The notes under the pieces: model-generated
What the model was told of the DNA's origin: nothing
Databases searched by the model: none
What the model saw: only the letters and a program-made list of their open reading frames with translations
Shown: piece by piece, positions 1-11,051 of the stretch
How positions within the stretch are numbered: position 1 is the first letter of the stretch
How the letters are laid out: the number at the start of each line of letters is the position of its first letter
Position numbers and translations under genes: made by a program
Origin: Costus lasius
Taxonomy: Eukaryota; Streptophyta; Magnoliopsida; Zingiberales; Costaceae
Direction of reading: 5' to 3'
DNA: 64,000 bases
Assembly: GCA_027563935.2 (NCBI GenBank)
Contig: CM050449.1
Location: 79,949,178 to 80,013,177, forward strand

Positions 1-1134
1 CACATAGAGGATCCTTCACCTTTAGATCTCAACCCACATGAGTTAGGATCCCTTACTTTGCCTAAGATGGAACCCATGCTAGATCCTTTTCTCATTGACC
101 AAGATCCTAAGTCCCAAACATTAGGAGAACCTCAACTTCAAGGCCTAGAAGACTTGACCTTTGATCCAATGACCCATGAAACATATCTCTTAGGTCTTAC
201 CACCCACACTCCTAAGCCACATTTAGGGCCAATTGAACATGGGCTTATAACCCAAGACTCTAGGGATGACCCTACTCAAGTTGACCCCATAGGGACTGAC
301 CTATATCAACCTTCTCCTTATGACATGATAGAGCCCCCCCAGTTTAGCTTCGAGGATCTTACTCCAGATATGGGAGAGCCATTTCTTTTTTCCTTAGGAA
401 GTCCAATCCTAGAGGCGCCCCTCACCCTTCTTGAGTTAGACATTAGCTCACCTGAATATGAAGTAGAATTTACTTTAGATCCTCTTGAGTTTCCCATGCT
501 AGGATATGATTTAGAACCTAACTTGTCTAAGTTGGCAACATCACCCATCTCTCCTTTAGACCTTGAGTCTGGCCTTAGTACTCCAGGGTTAAAGAAAATT
601 CAATTGAATAATGATTTGCTTTCCCTCCCAGAACTTGAACACTTTGATTTTGTTATACCTGAATCTTTTAGTAGGCCTGTATACCACAAACATACTAATG
701 AATATGGCCGAGAAAGGACATTCTGTGTAGGAGACCCTGAATTTAAGGAGCATGAAGATTGGGATGAAGAGATTGATTGCTGTGATGCTGTTGACACTGA
801 TTTTTGGACCCCCATCACTTTTGATGTGGATGACTTCATATTGCATAAGCATCATTCCACCCCATACTATGACCCCACTTGTGAGCTTATGATTGAGTCC
901 ATCCTTGAGGACCAAACCCATTTCACCCATGATAAGGTAGAGTTACTCTACTTAGTTGGATATGACCATGGTGAAGAGGGTTGGCTCCCCGAGGAAGAAC
1001 TCACCCTTACTACTTCAAGGCTCCTCATGGACAAGGACAATTCTTCGGAGAAGAATTTTTCTCACCCGGGGAGAGCTGATGTGGGGAGGCGACATGACCC
1101 ACGGAAATACAAATGGAGTTTAAGGTTACCCTAG
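1..1134 (+). CDS. C-terminal part of a gypsy polyprotein (Gyp-1), 5' end outside window
   Basis: The frame is open from base 1 to a TAG at 1132-1134, about 377 codons with no stop, and an upstream start is outside the window. The protein is acidic and rich in Pro, Leu and Asp. It has no reverse transcriptase, RNase H or integrase motif, so it would be the tail that follows integrase. Near codons 310-335 of the visible frame (about 930-1005) there is a YLVGY...GWLPEEEL segment that loosely resembles the chromodomain core seen at the C-terminus of chromovirus integrases. The frame runs 58 bases into the 3' LTR, which starts at 1077; an overlap of pol with the LTR is known in some chromoviruses of the CRM type. 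That this is the tail of the same polyprotein is inferred from its position beside the LTR; a separate extra ORF is the alternative. Confidence 0.6.
   Translation, partial: HIEDPSPLDLNPHELGSLTLPKMEPMLDPFLIDQDPKSQTLGEPQLQGLEDLTFDPMTHETYLLGLTTHTPKPHLGPIEHGLITQDSRDDPTQVDPIGTDLYQPSPYDMIEPPQFSFEDLTPDMGEPFLFSLGSPILEAPLTLLELDISSPEYEVEFTLDPLEFPMLGYDLEPNLSKLATSPISPLDLESGLSTPGLKKIQLNNDLLSLPELEHFDFVIPESFSRPVYHKHTNEYGRERTFCVGDPEFKEHEDWDEEIDCCDAVDTDFWTPITFDVDDFILHKHHSTPYYDPTCELMIESILEDQTHFTHDKVELLYLVGYDHGEEGWLPEEELTLTTSRLLMDKDNSSEKNFSHPGRADVGRRHDPRKYKWSLRLP
1068..1076 (+). other. Polypurine tract of Gyp-1
   Basis: GGGGAGAGC directly precedes the TGATG start of the 3' LTR, the position where plus-strand DNA synthesis is primed in LTR retrotransposons. 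It is short and ends in C, so the call rests mainly on position. Confidence 0.55.
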
Positions 1135-2925
1135 CTAGGGCACCTAAATTCCCATTTCTTGCATTGCATGCATCTTTAAGTTAGATTTTCATTCCTTGCA
1201 TTGCATACATCCTTTAAGTTATTTCCATCTCTTGCATTGCATGCATCTTTAAGTTAGATCTCCTAGCATAACTTGCATCATATGGTAGGTTAGATCCACC
1301 CAACAATTACACCATGTAGTTACATCCCTAGGATCCGCCACTTATGTATGGTAGGTTAGTGCATGAAATTAATGTAATAGTATAGGTCAACTCCATTTTG
1401 GGATGCAAGTCAAAATCAAGTCAAGATAACTCCAAGAGATGCCATGAGCCCATGAGTCCATCTCATGTGAGAACCAGCCCATCCAACTCAAAGGAGCATC
1501 ACCACAAGTACCCAACACTCCACCATCCTAGTTGGCAGCCATGGGGATTTGTCTCTACCTCCAACCGCCCCTTCCCCTTTGAAGCAAAGATGGACAAGAC
1601 CATTCCCTCACCTGCTGTTGCAGCCCCTAAAGTCAACATGCGCCAGCCACCAGCTTGAAACAATGCCCACTTCAGTCCATCATGCGCCAGCCCCCAAAGT
1701 CAAGGAGCAGCCTGCACTTTGCAACAACTCCAGTCCCTTCAAGTGCCAGCCGCCCATGCCAATTTGCAGCCTGCAATGTCAGCCATCAGCAGCCTCTTCA
1801 GTCCACTCTCATCTCAGATTTCGAGCTTACTAACCTGCTGAAGACTCCAAAGTTCAAACTCCAAACAACCACCCATTTGGAAGAAGAGATCAGCCCATTG
1901 AGTTGTCTACATCATGCTTGCTTGTGTGACTTGTTTTGAGCTTAGGGAGATAACCGTTGGAGACTCCCCTATATGATGTAGTCCTCTTGTAAAGTGAAGT
2001 ACTTAGTGTTGAATGAAATTTCAAATTGCTGAAGTGTGTCTTCAAAAGGTGTGTGTCACCTGCCCCCTCCCCTCTTCCAACCATTGCCGAGAGTGTCTTT
2101 CCACCCCCTCTTGCTCTTCAATCATCTTCCACCCTTTGCGCTTGTCTTGAAGAAGGGAGCTCACGCCACTTCCTCCCCCTTAGCCTTGACAAGTCCTCAG
2201 CCCAAGAGGAGGAGCTGGACCAGCCGAGACTCAAGATGGTGTCTTTAATCCCATGCCGAGATCAAGCCATCACCTTAAGTTAGCTAAGTCTTTCTACTAC
2301 CTTGGTTGATGTTTTCTTGAAGTTTCTGAACCTCCATCTACACTCACTAAGGTCACTTCTCAGGTTGCGCAAGGTCAAGGAAGGCATACAAGTTCATTCC
2401 CCCCCCCTTTCCCCTCTTAATTAGTTAGTCTCAAAATGTTAGCAAGGGAATTTGGAGGCTATCCTCCCCCTTGAGTGTGTTTATGTGAATGGCCTCTTAA
2501 TATTCTTTTAAACTCACCCACGCATGTGTGGGATGCTGCAATGCCATGTGTGTAAGCTCATAGGGCCCTACTTCGTGAGATTCAACCATTGGACCGGTGA
2601 AGAACGGGAAGGTCACCCTTTCTATTCTCAAAGGGTGCAAGGTGAGTTCCTCCCCTAGATTAGCCCTATTTTCTTATGGTAGAACCGCATGCCTAGGTTT
2701 ATTTGATGTTGTAGAACCGCATGTCAAGCTCTTGTTAGGCGTTCCTCTTTATTAGAAGTGCATGATAAGATTAGTTGCTGAATGTAGTTTCGGTTTCCAC
2801 TATTACATACCAAAACAAACTAATTTCGAACTACGATAGCTTAAAGGGTTTACTAAGCTATACTTATTTATCAAAATGTTTTCGAAGTGCGTTGTTTGAA
2901 TGTTGCATGCTTGGTGCCCCCATCA
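1077..2925 (+). repeat. 3' LTR of Gyp-1 (1849 bp)
   Basis: It begins TGATG and ends CATCA, a 5-base inverted end. An early segment repeats CTTGCATTGCATGCATC with variants at about 1158-1250. The rest has no coding content I can support. Internal blocks match the Gyp-2 LTR (6284-7955, opposite strand) and sLTR-1 (57542-59863): the TTAGCAAG-GAATTTGGAGGCT block near 2440-2460 and the GACCGGTGAAGAACGGGAAG block near 2594-2615. The last 250 bases carry repeated AGAACCGCATG segments at about 2680-2720. Confidence 0.85.
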
Positions 2926-5900
2926 ACTTAGGGGGTCAACACTAAGTTCAGCATGTATAGAAGCAAAATCAGGACAATCAAGATATGCAGTTTTCATATT
3001 TTCAAAGCCAGTAACTTGAACATGTAAAGTTTGCATAAGTAAAGTAACCCTACTTAAAGCATCAGCTACTTTGTTTTCCTTTCCTGATTTGTGTTTTAGG
3101 ACAAAGGTATACTGCTGGATATACTCTACCCATTTGGCATGCCTAAAATTCAACTTCTTTTGAGCACTAAGGTATGACAAAGCCTGGTGGTCACTATTAA
3201 GGATAAACTCATTATGAATCAAGTAGTGCCTCCAATATCTAAGAGATTGAACTACAGCATAAAATTCCTTGTCATAAGTTGAATATTTCTGTTTTGCCTC
3301 ATTGAGTTTTTCACTGAAAAAGGCAACAGGGTGACCTTCTTGACTGAGGGTCCCTCCTATGCCAATCCCAGAGGCATCACAGTCAACCTCGAAGACTTTG
3401 CTGAAGTCAGGGAGTCTGAGGACTGGGGCTGTGGTCATCCTTACTTTAAGTTCACTAAAGGCTCGGCTAGCAGGTTTAGTCCAAGCAAAATCGCCTAGTT
3501 TCAAACAACTAGTGATAGGGGCAACAATAGTACTGAAGTTTCTAATAAACCTTCGGTAGAAGGTAGCTAAGCCATGGAAGCTCCTAACTTCAGTTAAAGT
3601 TTTGGGTTCGGGCCAGTCTAGGATAGCTTGGACCTTAGAGGGGTCAGCTTGAAGGCCCTGCTCAGACACTATGAACCCTAGAAAGACAACACTGCTAGAG
3701 AGGAAAGAACATTTCTTTAAGTTAACATAAAGCTTCTCTTTCCTAAGTAGTTCAAGGGTTTTCCTGAGATGATCTAGGTGAGCTTCCTTAGTTTTGCTAA
3801 AGATTAATATATCATCGAAATAAACAACTAGGAATCTACCTATGTAAGGTTTCAGGACCTGTGTCATAAGCCTCATAAAAGTAGAAGGGGCGTTAGTTAA
3901 GCCAAAGGGCATCACTAACCACTCATATAAACCATCTTTCGTTTTGAAAGCGGTTTTCCATTCATCCCCTTCTCTAACTCTAACTTGGTGGTATCCACTC
4001 CTAAGATCAAGTTTGGTGAACCATCTAGACCCAACTAGCATGTCTAACATATCATCCAGCCTAGGAATAGGGAATCTGTACTTTACAGTTATCTTATTGA
4101 TGGCACGGCAGTCTATGCACATGCGCCAGCTGCCATCCTTCTTGGGAGTCAAGAGGGCTGGAACAGCACATGGACTAAGACTTTCCCTAATATAACCCTT
4201 GGCTAAGAGATCATCTACCTGTCTCTTAAGTTCAGTGTGTTCTGTAGGGTTCATCCTATAATGGGGAAGGTTGGGTAAAGTGGATCCAGGGACAAGATCT
4301 ATAACATGCTGGATATCCCTAAGTGGTGGTAGACCATTGGGTAAGTCTTCTGGGATAAGTTCACTATAGTCTTCTAGGATACTTTCTACCTCAGGAGGGG
4401 TTTTGGTTTCAGTTTCAGGGGTGGTCTCCTTAATGATAAGGGTATAGAGAGGTTGGTCTTCTAAGCATTCCTTAGCAAAGGTTTGGGGTTGGATAAGTTG
4501 GATGGTTGGCTTTGGTTGTTTGGGTTCTTCTATCTTACCTTTGCTAGTGGAGGCTCTAAGTTCCTTAGGTAAGGATGGCTTAAGCCTAATTTTCTGTCCA
4601 TTGTGATTGAAGACATAAGTGTTTGTCCTACCGTAGTGGACAACATCCATGTCAAAAATCCAAGGACGGCCTAGGAGAATTTGGGCGACATCCATTGTGA
4701 TGACGTCACACCATATTGATCCTTGGTAGGCACCAAAAGTGAGTGGGACAAGGCACCTATGGGAGACAGGAACGCTAGTCTGGTTGACCCAGGAAATACT
4801 ATAAGGCTTAGGGTGAGGTTCTGCCTTAAGGTTGAGTTTAGTGACTGCTACTTGAGAGACGGCATTCAAACTGCTCCCTCCATCAATTACTACTTTGCAC
4901 ATGTGACCATGGCATTTTGAGTAAGTGTGGAAGATGCTGGTTCTTCGCCAGTCTTCAGTAGGGGTGGGGTTGATCAGGGTGCACCTGACTACTCCCAGAG
5001 TGTTGAGGAAAAAATCCTCCTCACTACCACAGTCATTAATTTCAACATTACAGCAGTTAGGGTCTTGATCTAAGTTTTCCTCAGTTTCTACTTCTGGTTC
5101 TACATGTTCCTCAGTCATAACCATTATCTTTCTAGGACAGTCCCTTATGAGGTGACCTGGTTGTTTACAGTTATGGCAGACAACTGTGGTTTGGTTTGGC
5201 TTGGGTTTAGGGGTTGAGGAGTTAGGGTGTGAACTACTGGGAGAAGGCCTATAGGTTGGTTTAGAGGTCAAAACTTCCTTTCTAATCTTAAGTTGTTGTT
5301 GAACTTCAAGGGCTCTTTGGTAAGCTTCCTCTATGGTATCTATTTGGTAAAAGGCAAGTCCTCTCTTAATTTCTGGTTTGAGACCATTCTTGAACCTACT
5401 CAGGGTAAACATTGGGGTTTCATCCATTTCACTCCTCAATAACAGTTCATCAAACTCTACCATATATTCTTCTACGGTTGAGTTTCCTTGGGTAAGACCA
5501 CTAGTTTGGTCAAGAAGCTTACTATGAAAGTTCAGGGGAACATACTTTTCTCTCAGTCTAGTGTTCATCTCTTCCCATCTTGTAATGGGGGGTTGTCTAG
5601 ACCTTTGTAGGCTTCTTTCTACATTACTCCAGTAGAGTCTAGCAGAACCTTCAAGCAGACACTTGGTGAACCTAACCTTAGAGTGCTCGGGCATCATACT
5701 CCATTCGAAGTATTGCTCGAGTTTGGTTGCCCAGTCTAGGTAAACTCTAGGATCAAGGGATCCATTAAAAGTGGGCGGGTTAAGCTTCACAACATGGGCA
5801 TAGTCATCCCTAGGTCGAGGGTTGTGATGATTTTGGACAGGGTGTCCTTCCCAATCAAAGCCTTGGGGAGTGTTCCTAGGGTTGTTCCTTGGGGTTTGCT

Positions 5901-6111
5901 GCCTTTGCACAGGTTCCCTAGAGTGATGTTCACTTGGGGGTTGGCTATGAGATCTAGTCCTATTAGACTCTTCTATCTCTTGCACCTTATCATTGAGTTG
6001 GTGTAGATTTGTGTCCACATCGTCTATCCTATGGTTTAAGGCTGCAATCATTTCAGCTAAGGTTTCCAAAGTTATGGGTTGGGAGCTTTGAGCCTTAGAT
6101 CTAGTCTGCAT
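2923..6111 (-). pseudogene. Gyp-2 gag-protease-RT-RNase H polyprotein, integrase missing
   Basis: A 1062-residue open frame starts at an ATG 158 bases after the primer-binding site. Domain order: a gag capsid-like region (about residues 105-280); one CCHC zinc knuckle (C312, C315, H320, C325); an aspartic protease with IDGGSS around D410; reverse transcriptase (about 615-800) with catalytic YFDD at 764-767; and RNase H (about 900-1020) with D910, E949, D974 and the DALSR end. The RT resembles CRM-type chromoviruses ([20 protein letters not shown]), a judgement from memory of the family. No frameshift or stop is visible, but the frame ends at residue 1062 because the Gyp-1 LTR begins there; the stop codon is partly made by that LTR. 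The enzyme set is intact up to that point, but without integrase this copy cannot be autonomous. Confidence 0.92.
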
Positions 6112-6268
6112 GTTTGATTTTTGAAAAGAGGATTTTTATAGAGAAAAATAATAATAGAGCTAGTAGCCAATTATGAAAATCCTTTGTCTCAAATAACCTA
6201 GTTCCAAAAATCGCCTAGAAGTTAGAAAATAAGTTTGAAGGCTTGAAATTTCTAATCTAGGAGCCTAA

Positions 6269-6280
6269 GCTCTGATACCA
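6269..6280 (-). other. Primer-binding site of Gyp-2 (tRNA-iMet)
   Basis: On the minus strand TGGTATCAGAGC follows the end of the 5' LTR after a 3-base spacer. It is complementary to the 3' end of plant initiator tRNA-Met, the usual primer. The remaining leader to the gag ATG (6112-6268) is short and A-rich and I see nothing else in it. Confidence 0.92.
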
Positions 6281-6283
6281 AGA

Positions 6284-7955
6284 TGATGTAGGGGTGATTC
6301 ACAAAGCATGCAAACAACGATTTTCGAAAAATAGTTTTTTTGTAGTTTTATAAAGTAGAGAAACCGACTTATACTAACGAGGTTTGAAAATAATGTTTTT
6401 GTAGTTTTTAAATAAGAAAACCGAATTAAACTACTTGCAAGAAAGAAAATGCTACTTGCTTCAAAGTAAATGACAATAAATGAAAAGAAGACTTACAGTG
6501 CGGCCCTTGAGCATAGAAGGACCGTCCTTCCCGTTCTTCACCGGTCCTACTCTGATGGAAGGTGTAGGTTACACACAGGGCAATCAGCAATCCCACACAG
6601 GCGTGGGTGAGTTATAAAGCAGATTAAAATAACTACACAATCAAATGTCAAGAGGGAGGCTAGTCCTCCAAATTCTCTTGCTAACACAAATATTGGACTA
6701 ACTAAGAGGGGGGGAAAGAAAAGGGGAAGAGGGATGCGCCAAGCTCCTTTCCTTGCGCCAACTCCTACAAATCCGAGGGAAGTGTAGTAAGATGCTCTTA
6801 GATAATATGAAAAGAGAACACAAGAGGTTAGAACACTTAACTTATAGAATGGTCTTGAAGAGATCAAAGGATGCTTCCATGTTCTATGCGCCACTTGAGT
6901 TGTGTTCTTGCTTTGATGTTGAATGCTCTCGGTTTGACTTGGATGAAGTGATGAGGAAGAGAAGAGGAGAGGAGTCTCGGCTCTTGGAGAAGTAGGGGGA
7001 AGATGAGGGGGTTTGGGCGACACAAGCACCCTAAGGAGAAGAAGTAGGCGACGCAAGCACCTAGGCGACACAAGCACCTTTCTTTGGCTAGGAAACTAGT
7101 CAACAATTTTATTTCAACAATGCTTCATGCACATGATGCGATGGGGACATATTTATAGGTGGCTAGGGATGAGGATAAGGTGAGGGCAAGGTGGTCATTG
7201 GCCCCTTGCGCCCCTTACATAAGTGGGAGATTTCGAAATTAATTACAAGGCAATTAATGCAATTAATGGGCTGATATTGTTGTCTTCTTTGGAGAGTCTT
7301 CAAAGGAAAGCATTTGAATTTCGAATTTGCTTTCTTCCTTGTGTTGATGTCGCATGGATGGAGAGTTGACTTGAATTTGAATTCCTTCCAAGTTGGTTTG
7401 GGCGGCAATGAGATGAAGGAAAGGATTCACCATGATTTGTGGATCTAGATTAGGCGCCCCTTGATTTGTGGATCTAGAGTGGCGCCCCTTGATTGATGGA
7501 TCTAGATTGAGCCTTTGCATTCATTTGTTGCTTGAGGGTGGCGCAAATGAATCCATGGTTTTGGTATCTTCTTCAATTGGAAAGGGCCTTGAAGTGGGGC
7601 TTTGAAGTGGAGTTGAGTTGGAAGTCCCCTTTGAGCTAGTTTGAAGTGAACCTTCCAAAATGGGAACTAGCTCCATGGAGTAGAGTGAGCTAGCTAGCTT
7701 GTATCCCTTGAGCCATCTTTAAATGTGTCCAACTACATGCACTAACCTACCATGATATTACAATGCACAACCTACCAACAACATTCATAAAAATAAACTA
7801 CATGGTAGACTTTTGGGTGGAACTAACCTATCATGCCATGCAATGCAAATATGGAAAGTACTAAAAAGGAAAGTGGACTCTAAGTGAAGCCATACCTGAT
7901 GGGCTTCCTCCGAGCCCTAGTGGATCTTCTAGGAGCTGTGTTAGGCCCTCCATCA
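6284..7955 (-). repeat. 5' LTR of Gyp-2 (1672 bp)
   Basis: On the minus strand it begins TGATGG at 7955 and ends CCCCTACATCA at 6284, then comes the primer-binding site. Blocks shared with the Gyp-1 LTR and sLTR-1 include the GAGTAGGACCGGTGAAGA block (about 6530-6560) and the GCAAGAGAATTTGGAGG block (about 6665-6690). Small open frames here are not conserved between the three LTRs and I do not call them. Confidence 0.88.
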
Positions 7956-7960
7956 CTTAG

Positions 7961-9605
7961 GGAGATGCTCCACTTCACTTGCGCCACCAAGAGGAAAGGA
8001 TGCGCCAAGAGAAGAAGGAACCAAGCCAAGTCGCCAACCACCAAAGCTCCTTGCGCCAAGAGGAAAGGAGGGAGAAGCTTGCGGCTATGGAAGAAGGAAG
8101 AGGAAGTTGCGCCCTTGCTCCTAGCTCTCGCCCCTCTTCTTGTGTTCACGCCTCCAAGGATCAATCATCATAAGAGGGGGCGAGAGGGTCACATATATAG
8201 GGCAAGAGGCGGTTAAGGGAAGGGCCAAGATCATGACAAGTGTAGGGCTAGGATGAGGAGGTTTGAGACAAGGAAAGTCTCCAAGACTTTACCATAAACT
8301 CCATTCAACCTATCCATAATTGCCCAAGTACCATATCAGCCCAAGACATGCCTTAGAGGCATTCATACCATCAAGGGAAGAGAGGGGAGGCGCCCTTTAC
8401 TTTCATAATGAAGCAAAGGCACCAACATGACCCCATTATGCCCCTAGGCGCTTAATGGTTCATGTTTCTCCCCATTATGCCCTTTTAGCCTCTCATCTCT
8501 TCATGAGAACTTGTTATTGGGCCTCATTGGATAATGAGCTAGCGCAAACTTCATCACATGGGTTGATTAAGCATTTGGATCCAATCCAATGCAACCCTAA
8601 TCCAAATGTGACCAATCATGGTCAAATACGAGTCAACCTGCCAAAAATGAAGTTTGGCTCCAATAACATTCTTCCAACTCATCAGGCCCATTGGCGCTGA
8701 TGAAATCTCCCAATTAGATCTGAGTTATCCAATAACTCAATCATAAGGCTTCCCGATCAATACGAGAACTCAAGTATCAAGGTGTGCGACCCTGTAGGTT
8801 CCTCTGACGCTAGCAGTGCTGACCAAAGGTCATCACAAGCAGTGAGTGGCACCTAGCAGTGCATCGCTGCTACCCAGGTCATTGGAATGGATATCGACAT
8901 CGACATCCCCATCATCGCAACTAGGTACAGATGCATTACAGTCTCTTTGCCAAACTGATATCCGATTGGACAAGTGTGTCACCACTTGTTTTCACCCAAT
9001 CACATGGCTATGACTAAAATAGGTTCTCACCTGGGTATGGCCATACACTCTCAGTCATAGAACCATAGAGGAGCTCCATGGATATCATACTTCCCTAAGG
9101 AAGGGGCAAATCCTTTGTCTGTCCATTGACCTTCTCATATGGGTCGTGACATGCTCAATGACAACCGTTATGACCTTCCAACTACGGCGAGATGTTAGGT
9201 TGTATCAAAGTAAGTCCCTAACCATATAGAATGATCAATGACCTCAAGTCAAGGGATCAATGCATCTCCTGTCACTTGTGAGGATAACTCATGACACCAA
9301 GTCATAGCCTCACAGCGGGTCTATCCAGTATATCCTCCAATGATATACCCATGTGTCTGCATCCTAACCAGCCCGCATAACAGTCTCACAAGTACCATAG
9401 CTGTCCCATATCCACTAAAGTACATCGACTGGGGACTATAGTTCGAGCACAGATCCAATATGTCTCCAGGGACATTATCATGTTAGTACATATGCACAGA
9501 TGTAAACAGACATAGATAACGACAATGCCAGAATGATATATAAATATCAAAGTCAAGTAGTACATAAGTGGACTTAAACTAGGTCCTAGGGCATATACAC
9601 CAACA
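7961..9605 (-). repeat. 3' LTR of Cop-B, interrupted by Gyp-2
   Basis: This is the part of the 3' LTR to the right of Gyp-2; bases 7956-7960 are the CTTAG duplication. It matches 56368-57541 plus 59869-60339 of the 5' LTR. The first 287 bases at the left end (equivalent to 56081-56367) are missing because Gyp-2 separates them. It begins on the minus strand at 9605 with TGTTGGTGTATATGCCC. Confidence 0.9.
8193..8199 (-). promoter_or_regulatory. TATA-like box in Cop-B 3' LTR
   Basis: TATATAT on the minus strand, in a GC-richer stretch, at the same relative place as in the 5' LTR (56600-56606) and near the TATATATA of Cop-D (28106-28113, 47669-47676). It is the most likely core promoter of this LTR family; the start site is not visible from sequence. 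Confidence 0.45.
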
Positions 9606-9992
9606 ATCTCCCACTTGCACTAAGACGTAGAAGTTGAGGGATCTCAACCCCATATCTCTAGCGTGACCATCATGCTTCTGCTGCACCAAAGCCTTGGTCA
9701 ATGGGTCTGCCAGATTGTTCTCTGTGTCAACTCTGCTAATCTTGACATCACCTCTGTCAATGATCTCTCTGATCAGGTGAAATCTTCTGAGTATGTGTTT
9801 GGATCTTTGATGAGACCGTGGTTCCTTTGCTTGTGTAATTGCTCCATTGTTGTCACAGTAGAGTTCAATGGGATCTATTGCACTAGGGACCACCTGAAGA
9901 TCACATAAGAACTTCCTTATCCAAACGGCTTCCTTGGCTGCCTCAGAAGCGGCCACATACTCAGCCTCGGTTGTAGAATCTGCTATGGTGGA
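9579..9992 (-). pseudogene. Cop-B RNase H C-terminal fragment
   Basis: The minus-strand frame after a TAA at 9993-9995 encodes the end of a copia RNase H: the AEYVAASEAAKEAVW motif with its catalytic Glu, a YCDNNGAI motif with Asp, and the KHI-RRFHLIREII tail. The sister copy Cop-D has CAA where Cop-B has TAA. At the 3' end the stop that Cop-D uses (TAG) is TAC here, so the frame runs through the polypurine tract and 27 bases into the LTR before stopping at 9579. This is a broken piece of one pol gene, not a separate gene. Confidence 0.9.
9606..9616 (-). other. Polypurine tract of Cop-B
   Basis: Minus-strand AAGTGGGAGAT immediately before the LTR start. The same tract, with at most one change, precedes the 3' LTR of Cop-A, C, D and E. 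Confidence 0.85.
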
Positions 9993-11051
9993 TTACTTGA
10001 AGCTCTTCCAGCATACAGCGCCTCCATTTATCTTGAACACATAGCTGGCCTGCGATCTAAAGTCATTAGGGTCAGACTGGAACGATGCATCAGTATAGCC
10101 TTGCATACTGAGCTCTTCCTGTCCCCCATAGACCAAGAACAAATCCTTAGTTCTTCTTAGATACTTTAGGATGTTCTTTACAGCCACCCAGTGCTGCAGA
10201 CCTGGATTGGATTGGTATCGGCTGGTTATGCTTACAGCATATGCCACATTTGGTCTAGTACACAACATTGCATACATGATTGATCCTACTGCCGAAGCAT
10301 AAGGAACTCGACTCATGTCATCCCTCTCAGTCTGTGTTGTAGGACACTGGCTCTTTGAGAGAGTAAGGCCATGTCTTACTGGAAGGTATCCTTTCTTAGA
10401 TTGCTCCAAGTTGAACCTCTCTAGGACCTTATCAATGTAGGTACTCTGACTAAGGGCCAGGAGCCTCTTGGATCTATCCTGGTAGATCCTTACGCCTAGA
10501 ATATAGGCGGCCTCCCCTAAGTCTTTCATCTCGAAACACTTCCCCAACCATGTCTTCACAGCTTGAAGACTAGGGATGTCATTTTCGATGAGCAGTATGT
10601 CATCAACATACAAGACCAGAAAAATCACCAAGCTCCCACTGAATTTTCTGTATACACAGGCGTCATCTTCGCTTTTTATAAAACCATAATCTCTCACGGC
10701 TTCATCAAATCGAAGATTCCAACTTCGAGATGCTTGCTTTAATCCATAAATGGATCTTTTTAGCCTGCAGACCTTATTAGCCTCTGCAGGATGGATGAAG
10801 CCATCAGGTTGTGACATATACACATCCTCAGTTAGCTTCCCGTTAAGGAACGCTATCTTCACATCCCTCTACCATATCTCATAGTCATGATATGCAGCTA
10901 TAGCAAGCAGAATCCAAATGGATTTGATCATGGCAACTGGCGAGAAGGTTTCATCATAGTCCACCCCGTGGACTTGTTTAAATCCTTTAGCCACTAGTCT
11001 ACCCTTATAGGTAACTATATTGCCATCCATGTCTGTCTTCCTTTTGAAGAC
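9993..11051 (-). pseudogene. Cop-B reverse transcriptase and RNase H region, two nonsense codons
   Basis: The frame from 11051 to 9993 encodes the copia reverse transcriptase: VTYKGRLVAKGF, the YVDDILL catalytic motif, and the AYASAVGSIMYAM and GYTDASFQSDP segments leading into RNase H. It is broken by TAG at 10869-10871, where Cop-D has CAG, and ends at the TAA at 9993-9995, where Cop-D has CAA. A Trp replaces an Arg near 10918 (CGG to TGG compared with Cop-D). The frame is otherwise open, so decay is by point mutation rather than by large deletion. Confidence 0.9.

Larger units (their letters stand above)
1..2925 (+). mobile_element. Gyp-1: 3' end of a Ty3/gypsy element
   Basis: Only the 3' part of this element is inside the window: a reading frame open at the left edge, a purine tract and a full LTR of TGATG...CATCA form. 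It is inserted in the integrase region of the opposite-strand element Gyp-2, whose polyprotein frame stops exactly at the LTR edge. The right-hand TSD would be ACTTA at 2926-2930; its partner is outside the window. Its LTR belongs to the same family as the Gyp-2 LTR and the solo LTR at 57542-59863, which share a block around TTAGCAAG...GGAGGCT and a GAACGGGAAGG block. Confidence 0.85.
2926..7955 (-). mobile_element. Gyp-2: 3'-interrupted Ty3/gypsy element
   Basis: Reading on the minus strand, there is a 5' LTR (7955 to 6284), a primer-binding site, a short leader and a polyprotein covering gag, protease, reverse transcriptase and RNase H. The integrase is cut off where Gyp-1 is inserted. Its outer edge at 7955 abuts CTTAG at 7956-7960. 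The uninterrupted Cop-B 5' LTR has a single CTTAG at the matching place (56363-56367), so Gyp-2 inserted in the 3' LTR of Cop-B with CTTAG as TSD; the other TSD copy and the rest of Gyp-2 lie left of the window. Confidence 0.88.

Noticed and set aside
318..930. Minus-strand ORFs opposite the Gyp-1 tail
   Set aside because: Shadows of the plus-strand coding frame, no recognisable domain.
1398..2283. Small plus-strand ORFs after Gyp-1 pol, possible host gene
   Set aside because: All lie inside the LTR (1077-2925), overlap in different frames and have no domain.
2926..2931. ACTTAG beside Gyp-1 and CTTAG beside Gyp-2 as one shared TSD
   Set aside because: The Gyp-2 TSD is at its outer LTR edge (7956-7960) and proven by the empty site at 56363-56367; the match beside Gyp-1 lies inside Gyp-2 pol and is coincidence.
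7880..8164. Minus-strand ORF ending in a STRARRKP segment
   Set aside because: It crosses the Gyp-2/Cop-B junction at 7955, so the join is accidental.
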